Part shown: positions 44,001 through 52,884 of the stretch, in pieces
Layout of the letters: each line of letters begins with the position of its first letter
Numbering within the stretch: position 1 is the first letter of the stretch
From: Schizochytrium sp. TIO01
Lineage: Eukaryota > Sar > Bigyra > Thraustochytrida > Thraustochytriidae
Length of the DNA: 64,000 bases
Assembly (NCBI GenBank): GCA_004764695.1
Contig: SMSO01000010.1
Coordinates: forward strand, 61,454-125,453
Reading direction: 5' to 3'
The notes under the pieces: model-generated
What the model saw: only the letters and a program-made list of their open reading frames with translations
Database searches by the model: none
Told to the model about the DNA's origin: nothing
Translations under genes and position numbers: made by a program

Positions 44001-46740
44001 CACTGGATCTGACTGTGGTTCCAGCTCTACCTCTGCCCCGACCTCCAAGCCGACCAAGAAGCCTACTTCTGGTTCTGGATGCACCGGATCTGACTGTGGC
44101 TCCAGCTCTACCTCTGCCCCGACCTCTAAGCCAACCAAGCTGCCCACTGCTGGATCGTCCACTTCTGCCCCGACCTCCAAGCCGACCAAGAAGCCCACTT
44201 CTGGTTCTGGATGCACTGGATCTGACTGTGGTTCCAGCCCTACCGCCGCCCCGACTGCCGAGCCCACCGCAGAGCCCACTTCTGGTTCTGGATGCACCGG
44301 ATCTGACTGTGGTTCCAGCCCTACTGCCGCACCAACTGTGACTGCTCCTCCGAGCTCGGGAGGCGAGAGCTCTGGCAATACCGATGCCCCCACTGCTCAG
44401 CCTACCTCTGGTTCTGGATCCTCTACTTCTGCCCCTACTTCTAAGCCGACCAAGAAGCCTACCTCTGGTTCTGGATCCTCTACTTCTGCCCCTACTTCTA
44501 AGCCGACCAAGAAGCCTACTTCTGGTTCTGGATCCTCTACTTCTGCCCCTACTTCTAAGCCGACCAAGAAGCCTACTTCTGGTTCTGGATCGTCCACTTC
44601 TGCCCCGACCTCTAAGCCGACTGTCGAGCCTACTTCTGGTTCTGGATGCACCGGATCTGACTGTGGTTCTGGTCCGACTGCCGCACCGACTGTGACTGCC
44701 CCTCCGAGCTCGGGAGGCGAGAGCTCTGGTAACACCGATGCTCCTACTGCTAAGCCGACCAAGAAGCCCTCTTCTGGTTCTGGATCTTCTACTTCTGCCC
44801 CGACCTCTAAGCCGACCAAGAAGCCTACTTCTGGATCATCCACCTCTGCCCCGACCTCTAAGCCTACAAAGAAGCCCTCTTCCGATTCTGGTTGCACCGG
44901 ATCTCACTGTGGTGGTGACAGCCCCACTGCTGCCCCGACTGTCAAGCCCACGACTTCTGGCACTGTAGAGACTAATACTGATGCGCCTACCTCGAAGCCC
45001 ACTAAGAAACCGAGCTCTGGTTCCGGATCTTCTACTTCTGCCCCGACCAAGAGTCCGACCAAGAAGCCCTCTTCCGGTTCTGAGAGCACCCCGGCACCTA
45101 CACCGTTGCCCACTTCTAGTTGCTCTGGATCTGGCTGTGGATCTGGCTCTACTGCTTCCCCGACCTCGAAGCCCACCAAGAAGCCCACTTCTAATGGCAA
45201 CTCCGAGAGTAATACCGATGCCCCCACCAAGAAGCCCACTAAACAGCCCACATCTGGTTCTTCTACTGATGCTCCTACTGCTAAGCCGACCAAGAACCCT
45301 ACTTCTAGTTCCGGTTCCAGCAGCGGATCTAGCAGCAGCAGCAGCTCCTCTAGTTCTTCCTCGTCCTCATCTAGCAGCAGCAGCTCCTCCAGTTCTTCCT
45401 CGTCCTCATCTAGCAGCAGCAGCTCCTCCAGTTCAAGTGGCTCCTCTAGCAGCAGTGGATCTTCCTCCTCGTCTAGCAGCAGCTCCTCCAGTTCTTCTTC
45501 ATCTAGCAGCAGCAGTTCCTCCAGTTCTTCCTCTTCCTCATCCAGCAGCTCAGGCTCCGGATCTGGTTCAAGCAGCGACACCGCAGCACCTACGAAGAAG
45601 CCCACTAGCAGCTCTAGCTCTTCCGAGGGTACCACCAGTGCCCCAACCTCCAAGCCAACCAAGAAGCCCACTTCCGCTTCTTCTGGTTCTGACAATGGCA
45701 GCACCGCCGCTCCCACCAAGAAGCCTACCTCTTCTAGTTCGGGATCTGGCTCTGGCAGCAGCACTAGTGCCCCGACCAAGAAGCCCACATCTGCTTCTTC
45801 GGGTTCTGACAACGGCAGCAGCACCAAGGCACCGACCGCCAAGCCCACCAAGAAGCCCACTAGCAGCTCTAGTTCTGGTTCCTCTGAAAGCAGCACCAGT
45901 GCTCCCACCAAGAAGCCCACTTCCGCTTCTTCGGGTTCTGACAACGGCAGCAGCACCAGTGCTCCCACCAAGAAGCCTACCTCTTCTTCTTCTGGTTCTG
46001 ACAATGGCAGCACTAGTGCTCCCACCAAGAAGCCTACCTCTTCTAGTTCGGGATCTAGCTCTAGCTCCAGCAGCAGCTCTTCTAGCTCAAGCTCCAGTAG
46101 CAGCTCTTCCAGCTCCAGCAGCAGCTCTTCTAGCTCTAGCTCCTCGTCTGGATCTAGCTCTGGCTCCTCGTCTGGATCTAGCTCTAGTAGTTCGAGCTCC
46201 AGCTCTTCATCCTCTTCGTCATCCAGCTCCTCGTCTTCTTCGTCTAGCTCCAGCAGTTCGAGCTCCAGCTCTTCCTCTGGATCTAGCTCCAGCTCTGGCT
46301 CATCGCCTACCAAGGCCCCGACTAAGAAGCCCAACTCCAGTTCTAGCTCTGGATCTAGCTCTAGCAGCAGCAGCAGCTCTTCTTCGTCTAGCTCCAGCTC
46401 CTCATCTTCTTCTTCGTCGTCTTCGTCCAGCTCCTCTAGCTCCAACTCTGGTTCTAGCTCGGGTTCTAGCTCTGGCTCAAGCAGCAGCTCTTCTAGCTCC
46501 AGCTCCAGCAGTGCTTCCAGCTCTAGCTCCAGCTCCAGCAGTGCCTCTAGCTCCAGCAGCTCCAACTCTGGTTCTAGCTCTGGTTCTAGCTCTGACTCAA
46601 GCAGCAGCTCGTCTAGCTCCAGCTCCAGCAGTGCCTCCAGCTCTTCTAGCTCTAGCTCATCCGACTCTAGCTCCAGCAGCGAGTCTGGCGCCCGCCGCCT
46701 CTTCAACTGGGGCCGCAGATTGCTTCGCGGAACGATGTAA
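41056..46740 (+). CDS. Secreted vWA-domain protein with very long repetitive stalk (larger paralogue)
   Basis: A secreted protein of 1,894 residues. I take the ATG at 41,056, not the one 87 bp upstream, because it places a signal peptide first and aligns with the start of the paralogue at 9,080. Residues 1-21 are the signal peptide. Residues about 25-224 match the paralogue's vWA-like domain: IFDVVLVFD, MIDAS candidates D34/S36 (DISGN), T108 (ETNL) and D136 (FSDGNN), and Cys 25, 153, 170 and 224. The stalk has Thr/Pro/Lys repeats (SKPTKKPT), about 17 copies of CTGSDC plus single CTGSHC and CSGSGC variants, then three long Ser runs separated by PTKKPTS islands. The tail after the last Ser run is basic: RRLFNWG, then RRLLRGTM. 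There is no transmembrane segment or GPI signal. Extracellular matrix, wall or adhesion is inferred; the ligand is unknown. Confidence 0.82.
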   Translation: MLKNWAVAVATLLCAVNSAAAVTTCIFDVVLVFDISGNSSYIEAQQESAINALPYFNIGTANSKDHFGAMCLDDQVSVQRDLANFTSNDDTKNYIHYDVVASTSNETNLFLGLTHAKEMMVNARDYATKLIIVFSDGNNNIENVNKTTVYQYCDGMTNKKKTADGYEISCLAGIVEDAIDNMDVNVLYSPIMNSSSDVFQTSPLSNYVMELEPYLEAIVRSDNCSSITGGNTTIVTGAPSSGGLDGGSPTASGSSSTPKPTSKPTLNGGSDTDNENGSTSKPTAKPTSKPSTGSSTGNENGSTSKPTAKPTSKPSSGSSTGSTSKPTAKPTSKPSTGSSTGNENGSTSKPTAKPTAKPSSGSSTGSTSKPTSKPTSKPTSENSVTPSPTTKPETGNGEGTTDAPTSKPTKKPSSGSGSSTSAPTSKPTKKPTSGSGCTGSDCGSSPTAEPTSEPTAQPTSNGGVQTSTSAPTSKPTKLPTSGSSTGVPTSKPTKKPTSGSGCTGSDCGSSPTAAPTAEPTAQPTSNGGVQTSTSAPTSKPTKLPTSGSSTGAPTSKPTKKPTSGSGCTGSDCGSSPTAAPTAEPTAQPTSNGGVQTSTSAPTSKPTKKPTSGSGCTGSDCGSSSTGAPTSKPTKLPTAGSSTSAPTSKPTKKPTSGSGCTGSDCGSSPTAAPTAEPTAEPTSGSGCTGSDCGSSPTAAPTVTAPPSQGGESSGNTDAPTAQPTSGSGSSTSAPTSKPTKKPTSGSGCTGSDCGSSSTSAPTSKPTKLPTAGSSTSAPTSKPTKKPTSGSGCTGSDCGSSPTAAPTAEPTAEPTSGSGCTGSDCGSSPTAAPTVTAPPSSGGESSGNTDAPTAQPTSGSGSSTSAPTSKPTKKPTSGSGCTGSDCGSSSTGAPTSKPTKLPTAGSSTSAPTSKPTKKPTSGSGCTGSDCGSSPTAAPTAEPTSGSGCTGSDCGSSPTSAPTTSGTVETSTGAPTSKPTSGSGCTGSDCGSSSTSAPTSKPTKKPTSGSGCTGSDCGSSSTSAPTSKPTKLPTAGSSTSAPTSKPTKKPTSGSGCTGSDCGSSPTAAPTAEPTAEPTSGSGCTGSDCGSSPTAAPTVTAPPSSGGESSGNTDAPTAQPTSGSGSSTSAPTSKPTKKPTSGSGSSTSAPTSKPTKKPTSGSGSSTSAPTSKPTKKPTSGSGSSTSAPTSKPTVEPTSGSGCTGSDCGSGPTAAPTVTAPPSSGGESSGNTDAPTAKPTKKPSSGSGSSTSAPTSKPTKKPTSGSSTSAPTSKPTKKPSSDSGCTGSHCGGDSPTAAPTVKPTTSGTVETNTDAPTSKPTKKPSSGSGSSTSAPTKSPTKKPSSGSESTPAPTPLPTSSCSGSGCGSGSTASPTSKPTKKPTSNGNSESNTDAPTKKPTKQPTSGSSTDAPTAKPTKNPTSSSGSSSGSSSSSSSSSSSSSSSSSSSSSSSSSSSSSSSSSSSSSGSSSSSGSSSSSSSSSSSSSSSSSSSSSSSSSSSSSSSGSGSGSSSDTAAPTKKPTSSSSSSEGTTSAPTSKPTKKPTSASSGSDNGSTAAPTKKPTSSSSGSGSGSSTSAPTKKPTSASSGSDNGSSTKAPTAKPTKKPTSSSSSGSSESSTSAPTKKPTSASSGSDNGSSTSAPTKKPTSSSSGSDNGSTSAPTKKPTSSSSGSSSSSSSSSSSSSSSSSSSSSSSSSSSSSSSSGSSSGSSSGSSSSSSSSSSSSSSSSSSSSSSSSSSSSSSSSSSGSSSSSGSSPTKAPTKKPNSSSSSGSSSSSSSSSSSSSSSSSSSSSSSSSSSSSSNSGSSSGSSSGSSSSSSSSSSSSASSSSSSSSSASSSSSSNSGSSSGSSSDSSSSSSSSSSSSASSSSSSSSSDSSSSSESGARRLFNWGRRLLRGTM
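42240..44760 (+). repeat. Coding higher-order repeat, about 396-bp unit, in the stalk of the large vWA gene
   Basis: Units holding CTGSDC and PTSKPTKKP blocks recur inside larger copies. The marker GGESSGNTDAP is encoded with its GAT codon at 43,201, 43,597 and 44,383, spacings of 396 bp and 786 bp (about two units). Copies are nearly identical at the DNA level, which points to recent unequal exchange or gene conversion. Confidence 0.88.
45299..46690 (+). repeat. Poly-serine coding tracts of the large vWA gene
   Basis: Three Ser-dominated blocks at about 45,299-45,570, 46,040-46,305 and 46,335-46,690. AGC and TCN codons are mixed codon by codon. PTKKPTS islands separate them. Confidence 0.9.
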
Positions 46741-48048
46741 TATCCGAACCGTCAAGATCTTCAATTCTGATAGGATCGATAATCAATCAAAACAGATCTT
46801 TATGAAAATATCTTTTATCTTACCTAAGTTCTTTCTTGGCTTCGTTGCAGCTATGTTCAGACTTATGGCACACATAGTTAGTTACTTAGTTCTTTGGTGA
46901 ACTTGTCAATTGGGTTTGTGGATTCCGAAAGTAAACGCTTAATTGAGAGGTTTCAAGACTGGGAATGGCCAAACAAGAACGAATCTCATCGAAGAATGCA
47001 TACAGATAGTTAGTCACTTTCACAGCGTAGACGAAGCCAAGGCAACTGTCGCGGAATGAATGATCAGTTCTCTACAGCGGTTGCATGTTATGAAGAGATC
47101 ATGGCACCGCGGGTACAGCTTGGAGGTGGAGTGAAGGCTTGGATTGAGACATTCAACCAGCTTTGAAATTATGTCGGTACTGCGACTGACCCAAACTCAA
47201 TTTAGTCGTTATGTATCCCACATATAAAAGCACTTAGCTTTTGCAATAACCAAGTAAGCAATTGTGGAGAGGCATACAGCTTATATGGTGCTCTACTGCT
47301 ATCTTAAAATATCCAAAGCTGTGTTCCTTGTCGAGTTCTTTCTTGTCGCACCATCCATCATCATGTCTTTGGTTTTTGTCTTCGTCTTACGCTTTAAACC
47401 CAACGTTTTGTGGGTCTTTCCCTGTGCGAGACTAGCACGAGGGGACTAGCCACTCCCTAGGCACTTCTATGTACTACAGCTTGGGAGAACTATGAGTGTT
47501 GAGTCGTATGTTTTCCAATAGTTACATTCTTATCCTCTCCTCTTTTTAAAATGATCCGTTGTGTTGGCGCGGATGGTCACTCTCAAAACTCCCAAGCTTG
47601 CAACTCAAACTTATCCTTGTCCTAACTTGAGCACAGCTAAAGACCAGATGAAGGCAAGGCATCGCCCATGTAGCTTTGTGAGCTTGTCATCCTCAGCGAA
47701 CAATATCTTGGAATTCAAAGATAATAATAGAGCAAGAATACTCAACACAGTATAAGGTGTTGTTCTTAAGTGGTGCGCTGTCCTGGTGTAACAGGGAACA
47801 GGCTTGCGGTGTGCCCAGTGTTTTCATTTTAGAGTACCTTTTTCGATATAGTTGTATTGGTCGACTAGCTAGATAGTTGCCCCAAGTCCTTCCTTGTGGT
47901 CTCTGCTCTTGTTGAGCGAGTCAGAGTAGAGACATAGGTAAGTGAGCTTTCCTCTTGCGCGTTTGGAGCGCGCGGGAAATCTCCCTGCCGACGCCCGCAG
48001 GATTGGATCGGAGGCATCCTGCAGATTGCCAACGCAATCAGCCCCGAA
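46741..48048. other. Intergenic region, 3' flank of vWA gene and promoter of the NEK kinase
   Basis: 1.3 kb of unique DNA with no microsatellites and no recognisable gene. It marks the change from the repeat-rich to the compact part of the window. Confidence 0.5.
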
Positions 48049-51000
48049 ATGGACCGCTTTGAGATATACGATGTCATAGGTCGAGGAGCTTTTGCTGATG
48101 TGGAGCGAGTAAGGCGCAAAGAGGATGGAAGACTGCTGGTGCTGAAGACTCTGAGGGCCGGAGTTCAAGATCTTTCTGATGCTGAGCGCAAAGAAATGAT
48201 AAACGAGGTCAAGCTTCTATCAGAACTCAATCACCCAAACGTAATTCAGTATTTTGGGAGTTTTGTCGAGGAAGGTAGGCAACACATTGTTATGGAGTAT
48301 GCTGCGGGTGGAGCTCTGGCACAAGTCTTGAAGCAATCCAAATCCCTCCTGCCCGAAGATCAGATTTGGGAATGGTTTTCGCAAATATGCATTGCATTAC
48401 GTTATGTTCATAGCTGCAATATATTACACCGCGATATCAAGCCACAAAACATACTTCTATGGGGGCCTGAACGTCGTGTAGTTAAGCTTGCTGACTTTGG
48501 CATTGCGAAGGTCCTCTCTGCACCATCCCATTTAGGTATGCAGCTCGTAGGAACGCCTTATTATTTATCTCCAGAAACTTGTTCTGGTGGGATATACACT
48601 CAGAAAAGTGATGTGTGGGCCCTCGGTTGTGTTTTATACGAAATGGTCTCCCTTAGTCGTCCTTATCAATCCCCAAACCTTGCTCAACTTGCACTCCAAA
48701 TTATCTGCGAAAAACCCCAGCCCTTACCACGAACTACAGCAAGAACATTTTCTGACGCTATCAAAGAGCTCATTGAATTATTATTGCAGAAAGATGCGTC
48801 TGAGCGCCCCGATATGGAGGAGCTTTGTTGTGCTCCGGTAGTGCGTCACAAGATGCAACTCTGGGACGCGTTCCGAGATTCATTGATACATAACGAGGCG
48901 AAAAATGTGCAAGCAGAAGCTGATGCTTATATTTTATATCGAAGGGAGCAAGCGGCTCAAATTACAACAGATAATGTTACTCGTAGTACATCAAACAACA
49001 GTGAACAAGCGTCCTTCACTAATGAAATTCACCCTGAAAGTATTGCTGGTTCGCAAGAAAATCCCAACCAGAATGCTTATGTAACCTCACCACAAAGAAA
49101 ACCACGTGGCGCGAAATCTATGTCAGTTTTAGAGCAAAATGCAGTTTTTCGTAGAGGAAGTGGTAATGCAAGCGTAGTAGAGTCTCTGTCTCCACGTTCA
49201 TGTGTGGAACATGAAGGGAGTATGACAGGTAAAAGCTTTTTCAGTACTGGAAGTCCACGGGCAAGTCTAGTCGGCGCAGTTAGTCATGCTAAACGTAGTA
49301 GCTTAACACCAGGACAACTGGGTACCTTGAATTTTGGTGGCAGCTTTGGGCGCATTCGCTCTTCAACTGGGGTTTTCTCTGGTTCAAGCGATGCACGTGA
49401 CTCAGGAATGTCTTATACTTCAATGTCAGATTCGGAAGCTCGTATCCTCATGTCTCTAATAATCCGTGATGGTGTGCGAGTCTTTCGATGGGGTAATGGG
49501 CAGCGGCGACCAATCCTTGATGCAAATTTGTATAACATGACCTTGCAGCATAGCTTGAATGTTGATCTTATCGCAGGAACTCGTTTCGAAGAATCTGATT
49601 CAGAGCTCGAGCATACTCTTGTGCTGACAGAAGAGGGACAGGTATTTAGCTTCGGTTGCAATAGTTCAGGTCAACTAGGCCTTGGGAACACATCAACAGC
49701 TTCTCATGCTCGTTTGATACTCAGGCATGTCAAGTACTTTGCTGAACGATCTATCTCAATTGCAAGCATTTCCTGTGGATCTGAGTTCTCGGCTGCTGCA
49801 TCACGCGATGGCAAGGTTTATTTGTGGGGGGATTTGGATTCATTAGGCTCACCTAAAGATCTCGAGCTAAAAGTGGAAATGTGCTGCGATCTTGCAGGTC
49901 TTACGCGTCAACATTTTGTAGAAGGTATGTCAGAAACTTCCTCAATTAGTGATAGCGATGCTGATCGAAGTCCATGGACTGGTCAATCTTCATTGGATGA
50001 AATTAAAATCCCTCACAATCGGGAACTTGCGAGAAATAAGCAAGATTCTGGAAGACCAATTGCAACTGAGGAGGAAAATAATCAAGGTGCACGTGTTCAG
50101 GGAACAATGGCAATTAATTGCTCCTCGAAGAAAATGAATCAACCAGATGCTACAGAATGCTCAGACAGTCCAAAAGATAGCACAATATCAACATCATGCG
50201 CAAGCCAGTCAAGTGCAACAGAGGAAGACTATGCAGATGCTTCAGAATGGCCGGCCTGGGCGCAAGAAAGAGCCCAAGATCTACAACAGCAACAACGACA
50301 GCAGCAAGCTATATGTAATCTTCCTCAATCTCACAAAAATAAGGGAGCCAAGAATCGCACAACAGAGCTTGTTGTGGATGTTGGTGAAAGCACGAATGAA
50401 ACCCCTCCCAGTTGGCCTACATGGGCTCAAGAGGCATATAGCCAGCAAATGGTCGCTCAAAACGCTGTCAATGAAACTTCAAGTTCTGCACTCAGAGAAG
50501 ACATTTTGCAAGAGGAAATCGAGGAGGCTCCTGAGAGATGGCCTGCTTGGGCACGCGCGGAATTCAACAGACAAAAGTCCGTGAGATCTTTACTGACCCC
50601 AACACAGAATCCCTTCGCAAGCCCTGCTCATTCCTTAAATGGGACAAACCCTTCGTCTTTATCCTCATCGAATTCTTTAAGTTCGGGCGTGAGATCTCTC
50701 AAGTCCTTTGGTAGTGCTCAGTCACAGGCCGGGTTGTACAATTCAAGTAATTCAATTCCATCCTCAGTATCGTCGTCTGGGAGACCCAAAAGCCCAAACC
50801 CATTTGCGAGCGACAATGTTTTTAGCCTTCCTGATATTGATGAACCTGAGTTGGTACCATCAATGGTTCGTTCGTACGGCCCTTCTTACCTTGATAATGA
50901 TGAAGGCCACGAAGAGGAAGTCAAACTTGATGAAGATGGAGATAAAGATGAAGAATGTCTCGTTCACGCTCGAGGGACTCAGGCGACAGATCTTAACACA

Positions 51001-52884
51001 AATAGAAGCAACTCACAATCTGTGTTGAATGAAGATCAAGACAAGGTGCAAAGTCACACGCTCGTAAGAACTTTGACCCAAAGTATTCAAAATGGTATGT
51101 GGACAGCAAGCCGATCACGTGTGGGTTCTACCAGCTCTGCAGGTAGCAATGAGAGCTGGACAGCAGCTCTGAAACACTCTATGAGTAAGATTCTTTCTAA
51201 ATCAGCTCGTTCTATGCGACGCACGATGTCACGGTCTTCTACTTCCTCTGCTGTTAGCAAAACTCCTCCAGCGGGAGAATGCAACTCTGGTGCTTCGCCG
51301 CCTGTCGACGTTGAAAGTGCTGACCTAAGTCAACTCGATGCTCTACTGGTCGGAGGTGTTTCTAGTACAGTGGAACTTTCGAGTGATACCTCAGCTTCCC
51401 CTCCATCACATAAACCTCACAAGCTAAAAGTAGAGGGATGTTCTACTTCAAATTTTGGTTCTAATACGGCTGCTACTGATGCATCTATTATTAAACAATC
51501 TCCTGTACCAGCAGTTCCTGATGCGGTTCCAGTTCAGGTTGGTAGGCGTGTGCATCTGGTGACACAAAGGGCTGAAGACTGTGGCGTAGTACGCTTTATG
51601 GGTCGCACAGAATTTGCAAAAGGCATATGGGTTGGTGTAGAGCTAGATAATCCAGATGGTAAGAATGACGGATCTGTTCGAGGGAAGCGCTATTTTGCTT
51701 GTGGTAAAAATCATGGAGTATTTGTTCAGCCCAAAAGCTTAATTGTAGTTGTTCCTGGGGTACCTGTTGTTTGGCCCGAATCAAGGTCGTACGCGCCAGC
51801 AATGAAAGTAAAAGTAAAATCAAATCGTCAGTTGCCCTCTGAAGCACCTAGGCGCTCCAACTCGTCACGACATGTAAATTCATTCAATCCTAACTCCCGG
51901 AGTAGCTCTCAGCTTAGGTCATCCGTCAAAATTGAAGAAGCATCACGTGAATTGCAATCGTGGCATTCTTCGTCAGATCAGAGCGAGACATCACCCTCTG
52001 CACCGAGCTCTCGTGAAGCGTCGAGCAGAATTCTAGGTAGCCTTTCGTTGTCTAGTGCAGAAGAAGTTAGCAAGTATCGTTCCACAACAAGCGATGATCT
52101 ACATTACCGAGTTGAGGATCATGTTGCGTCAAGTGATGGATTTGTCAACGAACCGCGCTGGGTTCATTCTCTGGCTACTGTTTTTGCCATTGAAATTGCA
52201 TGTGGTTCGAATTTCGTGTGTGTCTTAAGCCGTGAAGGCCGACTTTTTTCGTGGGGCACAAATGATTTCGGTCAACTTGGACTAAATCATGACGAAGATC
52301 AAAGCCGGCCAGCATTGGTACGACTCGGGCAAGAGGATGTCGTGAAAAGCATTGCTGTAGGCGAGGGTCATGTACTGGCAGTAGCCGGTTCGGGTACATT
52401 ATACGCTTGGGGGCGTGGATGCGAGGGACAACTCGGTTTGGATCGCGATATTCACGACGAGCCTAACAGTACACCGGAGGTGGTTAAACAATTTCCAGGT
52501 AAGGCAACGAACATTGCAGCTGGACGCTATCACAGTGCTGCGGTGACAGACGTTGGAGAGATCTACACTTGGGGTGAAGGCGAGAGTGGTCAACTTGGAC
52601 ATGGGGATCGTGATGCCCGCCGCATACCACATCTTGTGGAGGCCCTTGGTCGAAATGGTGCAGATGTCCAAATAGAGTCAGTTGTCTGTGGAGCCGAACA
52701 TACTGTAGTGCTGACAGACTATCGAGCGGTCTATGCATGGGGAGATGATCAACGTGGATCGGCAGTAAAGCTTTCACCACAATGTATAGACGCCCTTACT
52801 GGTTTTTCTGTACGCGATATATGCTGTGCTAGCTTTCAAACGTTTGCAATATGTCGTACAGAGAATCCGCAGGATGGACTGTAA
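48049..52884 (+). CDS. NEK-type protein kinase with split RCC1 repeats and a CAP-Gly domain
   Basis: A 1,611-residue Ser/Thr kinase, likely acting on microtubules, centrosome or basal body. Residues 4-265 are a complete NEK-like kinase domain: Gly loop GRGAFADV, VAIK-type Lys in VLK, HRD at 127-129 with K131, DFG at 149-151, then GTPYYLSPE. Residues about 465-605 hold RCC1-type blades (FSFGCNSSGQLGLG, YLWGD). Three WPxWA motifs start at W734, W789 and W831. A CAP-Gly domain spans about 1,163-1,235 with the GKNDG signature at 1,204-1,208. Residues about 1,375-1,604 hold four more RCC1 repeats (GQLGL, GQLGHGD). Ser-rich linkers join the parts. NEK8 and NEK9 also join a kinase to RCC1 repeats; the CAP-Gly insertion is unusual. 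The ATG has good context (GAAATGG), and the whole gene is one uninterrupted frame. The end faces the dihydrouridine synthase gene 443 bp away. Confidence 0.93.
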   Translation: MDRFEIYDVIGRGAFADVERVRRKEDGRLLVLKTLRAGVQDLSDAERKEMINEVKLLSELNHPNVIQYFGSFVEEGRQHIVMEYAAGGALAQVLKQSKSLLPEDQIWEWFSQICIALRYVHSCNILHRDIKPQNILLWGPERRVVKLADFGIAKVLSAPSHLGMQLVGTPYYLSPETCSGGIYTQKSDVWALGCVLYEMVSLSRPYQSPNLAQLALQIICEKPQPLPRTTARTFSDAIKELIELLLQKDASERPDMEELCCAPVVRHKMQLWDAFRDSLIHNEAKNVQAEADAYILYRREQAAQITTDNVTRSTSNNSEQASFTNEIHPESIAGSQENPNQNAYVTSPQRKPRGAKSMSVLEQNAVFRRGSGNASVVESLSPRSCVEHEGSMTGKSFFSTGSPRASLVGAVSHAKRSSLTPGQLGTLNFGGSFGRIRSSTGVFSGSSDARDSGMSYTSMSDSEARILMSLIIRDGVRVFRWGNGQRRPILDANLYNMTLQHSLNVDLIAGTRFEESDSELEHTLVLTEEGQVFSFGCNSSGQLGLGNTSTASHARLILRHVKYFAERSISIASISCGSEFSAAASRDGKVYLWGDLDSLGSPKDLELKVEMCCDLAGLTRQHFVEGMSETSSISDSDADRSPWTGQSSLDEIKIPHNRELARNKQDSGRPIATEEENNQGARVQGTMAINCSSKKMNQPDATECSDSPKDSTISTSCASQSSATEEDYADASEWPAWAQERAQDLQQQQRQQQAICNLPQSHKNKGAKNRTTELVVDVGESTNETPPSWPTWAQEAYSQQMVAQNAVNETSSSALREDILQEEIEEAPERWPAWARAEFNRQKSVRSLLTPTQNPFASPAHSLNGTNPSSLSSSNSLSSGVRSLKSFGSAQSQAGLYNSSNSIPSSVSSSGRPKSPNPFASDNVFSLPDIDEPELVPSMVRSYGPSYLDNDEGHEEEVKLDEDGDKDEECLVHARGTQATDLNTNRSNSQSVLNEDQDKVQSHTLVRTLTQSIQNGMWTASRSRVGSTSSAGSNESWTAALKHSMSKILSKSARSMRRTMSRSSTSSAVSKTPPAGECNSGASPPVDVESADLSQLDALLVGGVSSTVELSSDTSASPPSHKPHKLKVEGCSTSNFGSNTAATDASIIKQSPVPAVPDAVPVQVGRRVHLVTQRAEDCGVVRFMGRTEFAKGIWVGVELDNPDGKNDGSVRGKRYFACGKNHGVFVQPKSLIVVVPGVPVVWPESRSYAPAMKVKVKSNRQLPSEAPRRSNSSRHVNSFNPNSRSSSQLRSSVKIEEASRELQSWHSSSDQSETSPSAPSSREASSRILGSLSLSSAEEVSKYRSTTSDDLHYRVEDHVASSDGFVNEPRWVHSLATVFAIEIACGSNFVCVLSREGRLFSWGTNDFGQLGLNHDEDQSRPALVRLGQEDVVKSIAVGEGHVLAVAGSGTLYAWGRGCEGQLGLDRDIHDEPNSTPEVVKQFPGKATNIAAGRYHSAAVTDVGEIYTWGEGESGQLGHGDRDARRIPHLVEALGRNGADVQIESVVCGAEHTVVLTDYRAVYAWGDDQRGSAVKLSPQCIDALTGFSVRDICCASFQTFAICRTENPQDGL

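Noticed and set aside
44904-46706. Long - strand open frame (600 codons), same Glu/Leu type, opposite the larger vWA gene
   Set aside because: Same artefact of the Ser codon repeats.
44981-46900. 639-codon + frame rich in Ala, Pro and Leu overlapping the vWA stalk
   Set aside because: Alternative frame of the same hexamer repeats; no start context or domain.
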